53,957 bases of DNA from Terriglobia bacterium (GTDB taxonomy: Bacteria > Acidobacteriota > Thermoanaerobaculia > Thermoanaerobaculales > Thermoanaerobaculaceae): positions 1 to 53,957 of the forward strand of contig JAIQFQ010000024.1 of the NCBI GenBank assembly GCA_020073245.1, read 5' to 3'. The position numbers and the translations under genes were made by a program. Within the stretch, counting starts at the first letter, position 1, and every line of letters starts with the position of its first letter. The notes under the pieces were generated by a model. That model saw only the letters and a program-made list of their open reading frames with translations, ran no database searches and was not told where the DNA came from. Below are positions 25,051 to 34,159 of the stretch, in pieces.

Positions 25051-26280
25051 ATGACCCCGAAAAAGGTGGATGGCACCATGTTGTTCCTGACCCTCTGCCT
25101 AGCGTTAATGCCCGGCATGGCCGCCGTGAACGACGCTCGCGCCTGCACCACGGCGGTGATCTCGGGCCAGGCGACCGCCAATGGCCGCCCGCTCCTCTGG
25201 AAGAACCGCGACGCCGACAACAAGCAGAACCAGGTGGTCTACGACGCCACCGGTCGCTACCCGTTCGTGGGCGTGGTGAACTCTGCCGACCCGGCCGGAC
25301 TCGACATCTGGGCTGGTATCAACGCCCAGGGATTCGCGATCATGAACTCCCAGTCCTACAACCTCGACAAAGGCGACTCCGTCGCCGAGGGTCAGCTCAT
25401 GCGGATGGCGCTGCAGTCGTGCGCCACCGTGGAGGAGTTCCAGGCGTTGCTCGCGAAGACCGACGGCGGCCGCGACGTGACGGCCAATTTTGGCGTCATC
25501 GATGCCAGGGGCGGCGCGGCGATCTTCGAGGCGGGCCGCAAGACGCACACGCGCTTCGACGCTACTGACCCCAAGGTCGCGCCCAACGGGTTCATCGTGC
25601 GCTCGAACTTCAGTGACTCGGGTGACGCCGACTCCGGCTCCGGCTTCCTGCGCCGCGAGCGGGCCAATTCGCTGCTCGACGAACTCGTGAAGGCCAAGGC
25701 GCTCGGCGCCCCGACCCTGCTCTCCGGCCCCGCGCGCGACGTCGCCAACGTCCGCATCGGCTCGTACCCGGCCAAGGGCCTGCCGGAAGGCGCGCGCTGG
25801 GCCTACACCGCGGACAGCGTCTGCCGGTTCGAGACGGCCTCGGTTGCACTCTTCGAGGGCGTGCGTCCGGGCGAGGATCCGCTGCTCGCGACGCTTTGGG
25901 TGATCGTCGGCCAGCCGATTACCGGCGCGGCGGTCCCGGTGTGGGTGCGCGCCGCGGCCGTGCCGGCCTCCCTCGCGCCGGGGCTCAAGGCCTCGGAGAT
26001 GACGAAAGCGCTCGACGCCGTGCGGACCGTGTTCTACCCCGAGACCCGCGGCGAGCTGAAGAAGTTCATCCGCGTCGATGCGTTCGCCGCCTCCGAATCG
26101 GCCGTCGTGCCGTGCCTCCTCACAAGCGAGGCGGAGAACTTCCGTCAGACCGAGGCCGCCCTCGCGACCTGGCGTACGCACGCGCCCACCCCGCAAGACG
26201 TCGCACACCTCCAGGACGAGCTGGCGGCCCGCACGCTCGCCGACATCCAGGCGATCGCACCGAAGGCGGCGGGGAAGTAG
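25051..26280 (+). CDS. Secreted Ntn-hydrolase, C45/choloylglycine-hydrolase-like acyl amide hydrolase
   Basis: 409 residues. After a signal peptide (MLFLTLCLALMPGMAAVNDARA) comes ACTTAVISG, with C32 as the probable N-terminal nucleophile exposed by processing. GRPLLWKNRDAD, WAGINAQGFAIMNSQSYNL and NFGVIDARGGAAIFEAG follow, as in the C45 / acyl-CoA:6-APA acyltransferase clan. Members cut N-acyl amides or peptides. ATG 25051 has GGGAGGAGAT close upstream; ATG 25078 would place the signal at the very start. It is divergent from gntR and shares its operator. The substrate is not known. Confidence 0.82.
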   Translation: MTPKKVDGTMLFLTLCLALMPGMAAVNDARACTTAVISGQATANGRPLLWKNRDADNKQNQVVYDATGRYPFVGVVNSADPAGLDIWAGINAQGFAIMNSQSYNLDKGDSVAEGQLMRMALQSCATVEEFQALLAKTDGGRDVTANFGVIDARGGAAIFEAGRKTHTRFDATDPKVAPNGFIVRSNFSDSGDADSGSGFLRRERANSLLDELVKAKALGAPTLLSGPARDVANVRIGSYPAKGLPEGARWAYTADSVCRFETASVALFEGVRPGEDPLLATLWVIVGQPITGAAVPVWVRAAAVPASLAPGLKASEMTKALDAVRTVFYPETRGELKKFIRVDAFAASESAVVPCLLTSEAENFRQTEAALATWRTHAPTPQDVAHLQDELAARTLADIQAIAPKAAGK

Positions 26281-26295
26281 GGCAACCGTGACTGT

Positions 26296-26373
26296 TCGAA
26301 GGTTCGCAGGTTCGAACGTTCGAAGGTTCAGAAGCAGCAGAGGAGCAGAGGGGCGGAGGAGCAGAGGAGCGAA
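26296..26373. repeat. GTTCGAA-rich repeat, left copy
   Basis: A stretch of GTTCGAAGGTTCG-type units followed by AGCAGAGGAGCAGAGGGG-type purine units, starting about 15 bases after the hydrolase stop. Its inverse, roughly 85% identical by eye, lies at 28849-28927 directly after the YfcC stop. Together they bracket the HEPN and protease genes. Confidence 0.8.
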
Positions 26374-26431
26374 GGCGGCAAGTTCAGATGGACCAGCTGG
26401 ACGCCCTTAACCGCCGTTCTCTCAGCCAATC

Positions 26432-26459
26432 TTGGCAAATGATACGCTACGACTACAAC
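26432..26459 (+). promoter_or_regulatory. Possible sigma70 promoter for the HEPN gene
   Basis: TTGGCA (26432-26437), a 16-base spacer and TACAAC (26454-26459) stand 77 bp before the start at 26536. The -35 box differs from consensus at one base, the -10 box at two. Only a pattern match. Confidence 0.35.
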
Positions 26460-26535
26460 TCAGCTAGATACGTACCCGGCACCCATTCATCAGCAGATTG
26501 CCCGCAGCCCGAAGGCAGAAGGAGCGAGCGTAAGC

Positions 26536-27129
26536 ATGAAGATCCCAGCGGCGGTTGAAGAGACCTACGAGGTTCTTGTTGATGAGCTGAGGTATGCGAC
26601 GACCGCGTGGCAGGTGCTCCGAGCGTGCACCGAGGAATTGGGCGACCTGTCTGGTCACGGGAACCCCGCTGATTCTGTCGCCCGATTCATGCGCCACGCA
26701 GTTGAATCGGACGTAACCCTGGCAGTTTGTCGTCTGCTGGACAACCACAAGGACGCAGCGACGTTCAAGAGTCTCCTGACGCAACTGCCGCCACCAGTTT
26801 GTGAGGACATTCAGAAGACACTCAAGACGGTATCGACGGAACACAAGCAAGTCAAGTGGGCACGAGACACCTCGTTGGCGCACATCGACAAAGGTCCGAG
26901 GCGCACGATCGCAAAGGAAGGCTTCAAGGAACCGGCGGAGCTTTTCGCGCTGAACGGCGTTCCAAAGATCCTCGACGCAGTAGGACAGGCTCTTGCGCAG
27001 ATCGGGACCTACTACAAATGCCGGCCCCCCAGGATTGACACGTCGCCCGCCTTGCATGCCGAAGTCTTGGCTTTCTTGAAACGGGCCCTAGAGTGCCCTG
27101 CACCGTGCCAGCCCTCGGCCCCGCAGTGA
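26536..27129 (+). CDS. Hypothetical HEPN-like (AbiU2-type) protein
   Basis: 197 residues, all-helical in appearance. WARDTSLAHID at 108-118 gives R110-D-x3-A-H116, the R-x4-6-H motif of HEPN ribonucleases, in the RDxxxAHxD form common in AbiU2-like proteins. SVARFMRHAVESDVTLAVCRLLD (about 47-69) is also typical of that group. HEPN proteins often act as RNases in phage defence or toxin systems; here no antitoxin-like partner (MNT nucleotidyltransferase) is adjacent. Base composition is lower in GC than the flanking genes, and the gene is bracketed by inverted repeats, which suggests transfer. Family call from motif only. Confidence 0.55.
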   Translation: MKIPAAVEETYEVLVDELRYATTAWQVLRACTEELGDLSGHGNPADSVARFMRHAVESDVTLAVCRLLDNHKDAATFKSLLTQLPPPVCEDIQKTLKTVSTEHKQVKWARDTSLAHIDKGPRRTIAKEGFKEPAELFALNGVPKILDAVGQALAQIGTYYKCRPPRIDTSPALHAEVLAFLKRALECPAPCQPSAPQ

Positions 27130-27272
27130 GGCTGAGCGAAAGCGCCCTGCGCCTGCCTGTGGACGCGACAGCTTTGGTGACCCCACAGGCCCTGGCGTTC
27201 AGTTTGGCGTCCCTCAAGGACCCCCGAGCTTCAACTGATATGATGAAACTCGGGAATCTGGGGGCGTGTCCC

Positions 27273-28733
27273 ATGCAAAGTCGTCTCGCGCGTGTGATGG
27301 TGGTCCTTGGAGCGTCCGCACTCTCGTCATGTGATTCCCTCCTCCAGAAATCTCCGAGCGAGGTCTTCAAAGCGGTGGCCCCGAGCGTCTACACGATCAC
27401 CGTTAGCGACCTTTCACGCCCGCTCATGCTTGGCAGTGCGGTGGCGCTGGCCCCGGACCTCGTCGCGACCAACAGGCACGTGGTACTCGGGGACATTCGG
27501 CGTATCTTCGAAGTCTCCAGGGGCGACCAGACTTGGCGCGCCTACCCGACGTACTTCGATCCCGACCAAGACTTGTGCATTCTCCGGGCGCCTGGCCTCG
27601 GCGCGCAGGCGGCGACCCTGGGGAAATCAGCCCGGGTCCGTGTCGGGGACCGCGTTCTCGCGGTGGGAAGCCCAAAGGGCTTGGAACTTTCGGCAAGCGA
27701 AGGCTTGATATCGGGCATCCGTTCGATCTCCGAGAGATCGAATCCGATGCTACAGACAACCGCTGCGATCTCGCACGGCTCGAGCGGTGGGGGGCTGTTC
27801 GACCTCCGAGGTCGGCTTGTCGGGATCACGACCTCCATGTTGACTGACGCACAAAGCATCGGGTTCGCCATCGGCGCGGACGATGTCCGCGTGGCCTTGA
27901 GCAGGTTGCAGCTCGATTCGTCGAAAGCCCTTGGTCGGGCCTCTGTCCTGCTTGCCGCGGGAAAGCGCGAGGAAGCAAGGTCGATGCTCGAAACTGCTGT
28001 GTCGAATGAGCCCAAGCTCGCGGTCGCGTGGCTCGCGCTTGGCAAGCTAGACACCTACCAAGAAGACGAGCACCAGGAGAGATGGTTGAGATTGGCAGTC
28101 GAGGCCAATCCGGCGTTGAAAGACGCGTGGATCGCACTCGCATACGAATACTCACATATGCAGATCAAGGAAAATCTTCGTGCAGCAGAGACCAGGCGGA
28201 TTGGCGGCACGGCTACGTCCGCGAGCAAGAGGGAGACCTATCTCCTGAAGGAAATTGAGGCGCTGGAGCGGGCTATCAGTTTGGACCCAGCCGATGCGGA
28301 TGTCGCCCTCAACCTAGCTAGGTGCTACAACACGGACGGTCGCGCAAACCAAGCTCAGGCTCTTGCGGAGCGCGTTACCGCTTCGCAGCCGAACAACCTG
28401 AGCGGCTGGGACACCTTAGGCTCTGCCTACTGGGACCTGGGGCGGTTGGACCTCGCGGCCGCGGCGTTCCGCAGGGTGGTCGATCTACCTGCCTCGACCT
28501 GGGCCGATCTTTCGAGCCAGGTTTCAGCCTGGATGGCACTCACCAGCCTCGCCCACGACCACGGAGATGCCGAGAGGGAGCGATTCTGCAATGAGAGGTA
28601 CTATGAGGTTTCCAAACGCCTACCAGAGTTGTTAGCCAAGGAGTCAGCCACGAGACGCGAGATCCGAGCAACACGCCAGCGACAGGCTTCTGCGGCTATT
28701 CCATACTTCCAGGTCCCGCGATCCAGCAAATAG
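27273..28733 (+). CDS. Lipoprotein trypsin-like protease with TPR repeats
   Basis: 486 residues from ATG 27273 (frame open from 27093). The lipobox LSSC (C20) after MVVLGASA marks a lipoprotein. The S1C/Deg-like protease domain has H69 (ATNRHVV), D100 (DPDQDLCILR) and S171 (HGSSGGGLFD), so the triad is complete. From about residue 210 to 460 there are TPR-type helix pairs (AVAWLALGKLD, ADVALNLARCYNTDGRANQAQ, GWDTLGSAYWDLGRLDLAAAAFRRVV). No PDZ domain is seen, unlike DegP. Probably a membrane-anchored periplasmic protease using TPRs to choose partners (inference). It lies 143 bp after the HEPN gene, inside the same inverted repeats. Confidence 0.82.
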   Translation: MQSRLARVMVVLGASALSSCDSLLQKSPSEVFKAVAPSVYTITVSDLSRPLMLGSAVALAPDLVATNRHVVLGDIRRIFEVSRGDQTWRAYPTYFDPDQDLCILRAPGLGAQAATLGKSARVRVGDRVLAVGSPKGLELSASEGLISGIRSISERSNPMLQTTAAISHGSSGGGLFDLRGRLVGITTSMLTDAQSIGFAIGADDVRVALSRLQLDSSKALGRASVLLAAGKREEARSMLETAVSNEPKLAVAWLALGKLDTYQEDEHQERWLRLAVEANPALKDAWIALAYEYSHMQIKENLRAAETRRIGGTATSASKRETYLLKEIEALERAISLDPADADVALNLARCYNTDGRANQAQALAERVTASQPNNLSGWDTLGSAYWDLGRLDLAAAAFRRVVDLPASTWADLSSQVSAWMALTSLAHDHGDAERERFCNERYYEVSKRLPELLAKESATRREIRATRQRQASAAIPYFQVPRSSK

Positions 28734-28848
28734 GGGTAGCGGGTAAGCATGAGTTCCAGGTACCGGTTTCTCACTTTTCTGGCTTCCACCGCGCTGGCAG
28801 CCAGTTTCGCGAGGCGCTCGTGTTTGCGACACTGAAGGTGGTGGTCTT

Positions 28849-28927
28849 CGCGCTCCCCTGCTCCTCTGCCCCTCCGCTCCTTTGGTGCTTCTGAACGTTC
28901 GAACGTGCGAACTTTCGAACCTTCGGA
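28849..28927. repeat. GTTCGAA-rich repeat, right (inverted) copy
   Basis: CTCCTCTGCCCCTCCGCTCC-type units are followed by CTTCTGAACGTTCGAACG and CGAACTTTCGAACCTTCGG. This is the inverse of the left copy at 26296-26373, and it ends 11 bases before the YfcC gene stop codon. Confidence 0.8.
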
Positions 28928-28938
28928 TTCCTCCGCGC

Positions 28939-30327
28939 TCAGTTCCAGTGCGTCATCGCCGGCCAGACGAGCGCGAGAAGGGAGAACACGAACAGCACGA
29001 CCTGCAGCGGCCAGTTCCACCTGACCCAGCGCTCGTAGGGGATCTTGGCGAGCGCGAGGGTGCCGACGGTGACCGCCGATGTCGGCAGGATCATGCTGTT
29101 GAACCCCGCGCCGAGCTGGTAGGCGAGCACCAGCGTCTGCCGCGTGATTCCGGACAGGTCCGCGAGCGGTGCGAGCAGCGGCATCGTCAGCACGGCCTTG
29201 GTCGAGCCGGATGGGATGAAGAAGTTGAGGATGAGCTGCAGCACGTACATCGATTGCGCGGCCAGGATGCCGCCGAAGTGCGAGGTAACCGAGGCCATGC
29301 CGTAGAGGATCGTGTCGAGGATGTGACCGTCCTCCAGGATCACGACGATCCCGCCCGCGAAGGCGACGATCAGTGCCGCGCTGGCGATGTCCTTGGCGCC
29401 CGCAATGAAGGACTTGGCGAGCTTGTTCGGGCTGATGCCGGCGGCGATGCCGGAGGCGAGGCCCATCGCGAAAAAGAGGCCCGCGAACTCGACCATGTAC
29501 CACTGGTAGACCGTCGAGCCCACGATGAGACCGACGACGGTGGCCGCGAGGACCAGCAGGCACAGGCCGTGGCGCCACGTGAACACCGGCTGCCCTTCCT
29601 CGGCGTTGGCGAGATCCTCGCGGCGCTGGCGGTCGAGCTCGTACATCACCGACCGTTTAGGGTCGGCCTTGACGCGCGCCGCGTAGATCATCACCCACAC
29701 GATGGCCAGCGCCGTCGCGAGGGTCCAGATCACGATGCGGTACTTGATCCCCGAGCCGAGCGGTACGCCCGCGATCCCCTGGGAGATCTGCACGGTGAAC
29801 GGGTTGAGGAACCCGGCCGAGAAGCCGACCCCCGCCGCGACGAACGACAGGCACACGCCCACGATCGAGTCGTAGCCCAGCGCCAGCGCCAGCGGGACGA
29901 AGATGAGGGCGAACGGGATCGCCTCCTCCGCCATCCCGTACGCGCCCCCGAAGAAGGAGAACACCGTCATCACGATCGGGATGATCAGGAAGCTGCGGTT
30001 CCCCAGCAGCCTGACGAGTTGGTGGATCCCCGCGGCGATCGCCCCGGTATCGTTCAGGATGTTGAACGCACCCCCGACGATGAAAATGAGCCCGACGATC
30101 GCGCCCATGCGCAGAAAGCCGCGCATCGGGGCGAGCAGGATCGCCGCGACCTGCGGCTTGCTCGGCTCGACGTGGAACGTGCCCGGCACCACGACTTCGC
30201 GCGCCGCACCGTTCACGACCTCCTTCTGGCGCGTGTACGAGCCGCCCGGCAACACCCAGGTGGCAACCGCAGCCAGCAGGATCAGCGTGAACGCGATCAC
30301 GAAGACATCGGGGCTCTTCTTGGCCAT
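28939..30327 (-). CDS. YfcC-family (DcuC/ArcD-like) membrane transporter
   Basis: 462 residues with about 12 membrane helices. Seen: WVLPGGSYTR near the N-terminus, FGGAYGMAEEAIPFALIFVPLALALGYDS, GFSAGFLNPFTVQISQGIAGVPLGSG and FIPSGSTKAVLTMPLLAPLADL, the paired hairpin motifs of YfcC / anaerobic C4-dicarboxylate and basic amino acid exchangers. The likely job is uptake or exchange of a carboxylate or an arginine/ornithine-type amino acid. With cyanophycinase and an amide hydrolase 3 to 7 kb away, import of their products is plausible (inference). A candidate GntR operator with TATAAT on the coding strand lies about 25 bp upstream of ATG 30327. Confidence 0.88.
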   Translation of the reverse strand: MAKKSPDVFVIAFTLILLAAVATWVLPGGSYTRQKEVVNGAAREVVVPGTFHVEPSKPQVAAILLAPMRGFLRMGAIVGLIFIVGGAFNILNDTGAIAAGIHQLVRLLGNRSFLIIPIVMTVFSFFGGAYGMAEEAIPFALIFVPLALALGYDSIVGVCLSFVAAGVGFSAGFLNPFTVQISQGIAGVPLGSGIKYRIVIWTLATALAIVWVMIYAARVKADPKRSVMYELDRQRREDLANAEEGQPVFTWRHGLCLLVLAATVVGLIVGSTVYQWYMVEFAGLFFAMGLASGIAAGISPNKLAKSFIAGAKDIASAALIVAFAGGIVVILEDGHILDTILYGMASVTSHFGGILAAQSMYVLQLILNFFIPSGSTKAVLTMPLLAPLADLSGITRQTLVLAYQLGAGFNSMILPTSAVTVGTLALAKIPYERWVRWNWPLQVVLFVFSLLALVWPAMTHWN

Positions 30328-30348
30328 GGGGTTCTCCCTGTCGGCGGG

Positions 30349-30362
30349 ATATTATATCTAAT
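30349..30362 (-). promoter_or_regulatory. Candidate GntR operator / -10 region of the YfcC gene
   Basis: On the minus strand this reads ATTAGATATAATAT, matching 12 of 14 bases of the site before gntR, ATTTGATATAAAAT. It contains a perfect TATAAT, so a repressor here would cover the promoter. TTGCGA lies 19 bases upstream, a poor -35 spacing. Confidence 0.45.
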
Positions 30363-30541
30363 ACAGACTCCAGCCTCGCAAGCCCGGTTTTAACTACCCG
30401 AAACCCTGCTGGAGGGATCGCTGCGTATCCGTGGGGCTGCGACCGGTGGCATGAGATGGACGCGGAACGAGGCCTCGGTGTTTTGCCGCTGCCTCCGCCG
30501 AGGCGCTCAGTGGGTGCGGCGCGAGGCAGGCTTCCCGTCCC

Positions 30542-32968
30542 TCAAACCGGCCGCGTGAAGGACATCCGGAGGTTGTTGCCGAGCGCCGCTCGGCCGGCCT
30601 CACCGGGATCGCGCTCCTCCAGCTCAGCGTGCAGTTCCACCAGCCACGGCAGCTCCTCGATGAGCTGGGAGAGCCGGCACAGCAGCCCCACCTCGGCCTC
30701 CTCCGGAGGCACGCCCACGGCCTTCAGCATGCCACGCACGTCCTGGTCGGTGAGCGGCGTGATGCGGACGACGGCGGGCTGGTTTGCCCGCCCCAGGACG
30801 ACGACCGGGCCGAAGACGGAGTGCGAGCGCACGCTCACGTCGAGGCGTTCGGTCTTGTCGCCCCGTCTCGCGCCCGAACCGACGGCGATGCCGAAACATC
30901 CCAGGATTTGGCCTGCCTGCTTCGGCGTGAGCAGCTGCGGAAGGGTGTCCGCCACGCCGCCCGCCAGTGCGGCCTCGAGCAGCTTGTGGGCCTCAGCGGG
31001 ATCCGTGTCCTCATACCAAATCAGCCTGCCCGGCGGCTCGCGCCTGTAGGCACCATAGGCCACGGCATGCGCCAAGGCGCGGGCCGCGGCCTCGGGGAAT
31101 CGGTAGGAGGGGAACATCGTCTTCCGGTCCGCGGTCGCGCCCTTGCCCTCGAACGCGAACTTGACCAGGCCCGCGGCCCCCATCATCGAGAGCAGGACCG
31201 GCTTGGCGATGCCGGTCGTGTGCTCCGCGCCGATCGTGCCGCGGCGGATGCCGCGAGCCACGAGCTCCGGCTCGCACTCGCCGACGCAGAGGAAGATGGC
31301 GATGACGGCGTTTACATCGGGATCCTCGAGCGCGGCCTGGACCGCCGTGCGGTAATCCTCCGCCCCCGCCTGGGGCCCCAGGTCGATGAGGCCCTGCTTG
31401 GCGACCTCCAGGCCGGACGCGTCACATGCGTCCGCGGTGATCGTGACGACGCCTCCCGAGTTGCCGATGATCGCCACGCGGTTGCCGAGCGGCAGAGGCT
31501 GGTGTGCCAGCAGAAGGGCCGCGTCGAAGAGCTCTTCCAGGGTGTCCACGCGGATCACCCCCGCTTGCTGGAAGAGCGCAGCGGCCTCGACGTCGCTCAC
31601 CGGGCTCGCGCCGATGTGGGCGCGCGCCGCGGAGAGCCCGGCTCGGCTGCGGGCGCCCTTCACGCACAGCACCGGCTTGCGCCACGAGACCCGCCGTGCC
31701 ACGCGAGCAAACTGACGCGGGTTGCCGAACATCTCCAGGTAGAGCATCGCAATGTCGGTGGCGGGATCCTCCTCCCAGTACTGGAGAAGGTCGGTGCCGG
31801 AGACGTCGGCCCGGTTGCCGGCGGAGACGAACGTGGAGAAGCCGAGGCCCCGCTCGGCAGCGTATTGCAGGATGACGATGCCGAGCGCCGCGGAGTGCGA
31901 GAAGAAGCCGATGCGCCCGACGGGCGGCATCGCGGGCGCCAGGCTCGCGTTGAGGGCGACCTCGGGGTCCGTGTTGAGGAGCCCGAGGCAGTTGGGTCCC
32001 ACCAGGCGTGCACCATGGGATCTCACGAGCTCGACAAGACGCCTCTGAAGGGCCGCACCCTCCTCCCCTGTCTCCGCAAATCCAGAGGCCAAGACGATGA
32101 GGCCCTTGGCCCCGGAACGCACCGCTTCGTCCGCCACGGACATGACGCTCTCCGCCGGCACCGTCACAACCACGAGGTCCGGCGGCTCCGGCAGCTCTGC
32201 GACGCTCGGGTACGCGCGCACCCCGTGCACGGAGACGGCCTGGTTGTTGACCGGGTACGCCGTACCGCTGAAGTTGCTCTCGAGGATGTGTCGGAAGATC
32301 CGGCTGCCCACGCTTGTCTGCTCGCGCGAGGCGCCCACGACCGCCACGACCCGCGGCCGCAGCAGGCTAGCCACCGAGTTGGCCACCGCGATGCGCTCCC
32401 GCAAGTCTGCACGTTCGCGAACGCCGGCGGCTCCCGCGACCGGGAACTGGACGTGATAGCTGCCGCCATCGAGTACCCGCGTGGACTCGAAGCCCGAGTC
32501 GCGGAAGACATTGATCATCGGCTGGTTCTCGAACAGGATGTCGGCCTCGAACCCTACGAAACCCACGCCGGCGGCGATGCCCGCCACACGCTCCAGCAGG
32601 AGCGTGCTGATGCCCCTCCCCTGAAACTCGTCATCCACGATGAAGGCCACCTCAGCGGTGTTGCGAGCGCCCAGGCCCACGTAGTTGCCGAACCCGACGA
32701 CCTTGATATCGGGCTCCTCGCCGATTACGGCCAGCAGGCAGGCGCGGTCACGGGGGTCATCGCCGCAAACGCCGTCCAGAAACTTGGCCGGCACCTGGGC
32801 CATGGAGCCCATGAAGCGCATCCGGAGGGAGTCGGCAGAGACGCGGCTCATCATGGCCTGGATGGCGGGACGGTCCGCAGGAGTACCCAGGCGGAGCAGC
32901 ACGGTCTGCCCGTCACGCAGCAGCACATACTCGCGGTATTGCTTCGCGTCTGTGATGATCCTGAACAC
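30542..32968 (-). CDS. GNAT acetyltransferase fused to NDP-forming acyl-CoA synthetase (Pat-like)
   Basis: 808 residues. The GNAT domain, about 20-175, has VAFIVDDEFQGRGISTLLLERV (acetyl-CoA loop) and NQPMINVFRDSGF. From about 200 follow a CoA-binding Rossmann domain (VAVVGASREQTSVGSRIF), GPNCLGLLNT and ARAHIGASPVSDVEAAAL with the usual His, then a succinyl-CoA-ligase-like part. The C-terminal ATP-grasp looks internally shortened: FGPVVVLGRANQPAVVRITPL remains, but the part that normally precedes it (VVLK..HKSDVGGV type) is missing. Pat of Salmonella, with domains in the opposite order, acetylates Acs. An acs gene lies 9 kb away. GTG start with GGAGG upstream. Regulator rather than synthetase is my inference. 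Confidence 0.85.
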   Translation of the reverse strand: MFRIITDAKQYREYVLLRDGQTVLLRLGTPADRPAIQAMMSRVSADSLRMRFMGSMAQVPAKFLDGVCGDDPRDRACLLAVIGEEPDIKVVGFGNYVGLGARNTAEVAFIVDDEFQGRGISTLLLERVAGIAAGVGFVGFEADILFENQPMINVFRDSGFESTRVLDGGSYHVQFPVAGAAGVRERADLRERIAVANSVASLLRPRVVAVVGASREQTSVGSRIFRHILESNFSGTAYPVNNQAVSVHGVRAYPSVAELPEPPDLVVVTVPAESVMSVADEAVRSGAKGLIVLASGFAETGEEGAALQRRLVELVRSHGARLVGPNCLGLLNTDPEVALNASLAPAMPPVGRIGFFSHSAALGIVILQYAAERGLGFSTFVSAGNRADVSGTDLLQYWEEDPATDIAMLYLEMFGNPRQFARVARRVSWRKPVLCVKGARSRAGLSAARAHIGASPVSDVEAAALFQQAGVIRVDTLEELFDAALLLAHQPLPLGNRVAIIGNSGGVVTITADACDASGLEVAKQGLIDLGPQAGAEDYRTAVQAALEDPDVNAVIAIFLCVGECEPELVARGIRRGTIGAEHTTGIAKPVLLSMMGAAGLVKFAFEGKGATADRKTMFPSYRFPEAAARALAHAVAYGAYRREPPGRLIWYEDTDPAEAHKLLEAALAGGVADTLPQLLTPKQAGQILGCFGIAVGSGARRGDKTERLDVSVRSHSVFGPVVVLGRANQPAVVRITPLTDQDVRGMLKAVGVPPEEAEVGLLCRLSQLIEELPWLVELHAELEERDPGEAGRAALGNNLRMSFTRPV

Positions 32969-33149
32969 CGCCGCGTCCTCCGGTCCGTCGCACCTCCAGG
33001 ATACCGCCTTTTCCTGCCTGAACGCCTGGCTTCACGCACGCCAAGTCGTTTGCGGGCCGAGAGCTTTCGCGATCTCGTGCGGCCGCGGGTCCGCGACATC
33101 GGGGGCCTGTGCGTCGTTCAGGCGCCAGCGAGCCGGAGGCCCGATCGTC

Positions 33150-34133
33150 CTAGCCGGCGAACAGTGCGTCACGCAGGCGGTTGAGCATCGGCACGCCGCG
33201 GATCTCCGTCTCGAAGAGAGGGACGATGGCGCGCACGCTGCCATCGAACTTCTGCCAGACGGTTTGCATGTGCTCCCTTTGCATGGCAACGCGGTTCTTC
33301 ACGAAATCCGCGGCGTCGGCGCCCACCAGTGCCTGATCGATGAGCATGTTCACGAGGACGCCCCCGACCGGGATGCCGAAATCCCGGAACCATTGAATGA
33401 ACCGTGTGATCACGGCGATCGGGAGCGCCTCGGGGAGCGTCACGAAGAAGAACGATGTCAACTCCGGGTCGGTGAGCAGCACGCGCGCCTGCTCCATCCT
33501 GTCGCGGAAGGAGAGCAGGTAGTCCATGAGTGGATCGCCTTCCTTCTTCTTGGTGAAGGAGAGCATCTCACGCAGTGTCTTTGCCTCCTCGCGGCTCTTG
33601 AGCATCTTGTTGACCCAGAGCGAGTACACCTTCGACATGCCGAGCAGGCGCCGCGCGTTAGCGGTCGGCGCGGTGTCGAAGACGTAGACGTCGTACTCGT
33701 TCTTCAACATGAGGTCGACCATGTTCTCGAACATGGCCGACTCCTCGAACGCCGGGTTCATGGTGGCCGACTCAACGAAGTCCTCGGCCTTCGTCGAGAT
33801 GTCGGCGAACTTGAGGAACCACTGGATCTTCTCCCGGATCTCGAGCTTGCTCCGCTCGATCGTGTCCTTGGTATCGATCTCGTACGCCCAGAGGTTGGGC
33901 ACGCCCTCGACCGGCGTGTGGGCGCCGAGCACGTTCTGGCCGAGGAGGTTGCTCAGGCTGTGCACCGGGTTCGTGGAGGCGAGCATGGTGCGGCGGCCCT
34001 GTTGAGCGTGCCACATCGCGGTCGCCGCGGCGAAGACGGTCTTGCCGACTCCACCCTTGCCGCCGAAGAAGATGAACTTCAGGCCGGCGTGCTCTCCGAG
34101 GTAGCCGCGCATGGACTTCTCGATCTGCGCCAT
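33150..34133 (-). CDS. ArsA/Get3-family ATPase, Asp-to-Asn in switch I
   Basis: 327 residues from ATG 34133 (GGGAGGACGGTC upstream; a GTG at 34157 is in frame). The deviant Walker A GGKGGVGKT (K26, K31) and DTAPTANARRLL are intact. The switch I motif, STDPAHSL in ArsA/Get3, reads STNPVHSL, so the catalytic Asp is Asn55. The protein has no cysteine at all, ruling out the arsenite site of ArsA and the Get3 zinc CxxC. Single NBD, so it must dimerise, probably with the product of the gene just upstream (26 bp gap). Clients may be the small hydrophobic proteins of the same operon (inference). Confidence 0.85.
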   Translation of the reverse strand: MAQIEKSMRGYLGEHAGLKFIFFGGKGGVGKTVFAAATAMWHAQQGRRTMLASTNPVHSLSNLLGQNVLGAHTPVEGVPNLWAYEIDTKDTIERSKLEIREKIQWFLKFADISTKAEDFVESATMNPAFEESAMFENMVDLMLKNEYDVYVFDTAPTANARRLLGMSKVYSLWVNKMLKSREEAKTLREMLSFTKKKEGDPLMDYLLSFRDRMEQARVLLTDPELTSFFFVTLPEALPIAVITRFIQWFRDFGIPVGGVLVNMLIDQALVGADAADFVKNRVAMQREHMQTVWQKFDGSVRAIVPLFETEIRGVPMLNRLRDALFAG

Positions 34134-34159
34134 GACCGTCCTCCCGTCGTTCTTCACCC

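Noticed and set aside
28882..30393. 503-residue plus-strand frame opposite the YfcC gene
   Set aside because: Low-complexity charged sequence; the opposite strand has clear membrane helices and family motifs.
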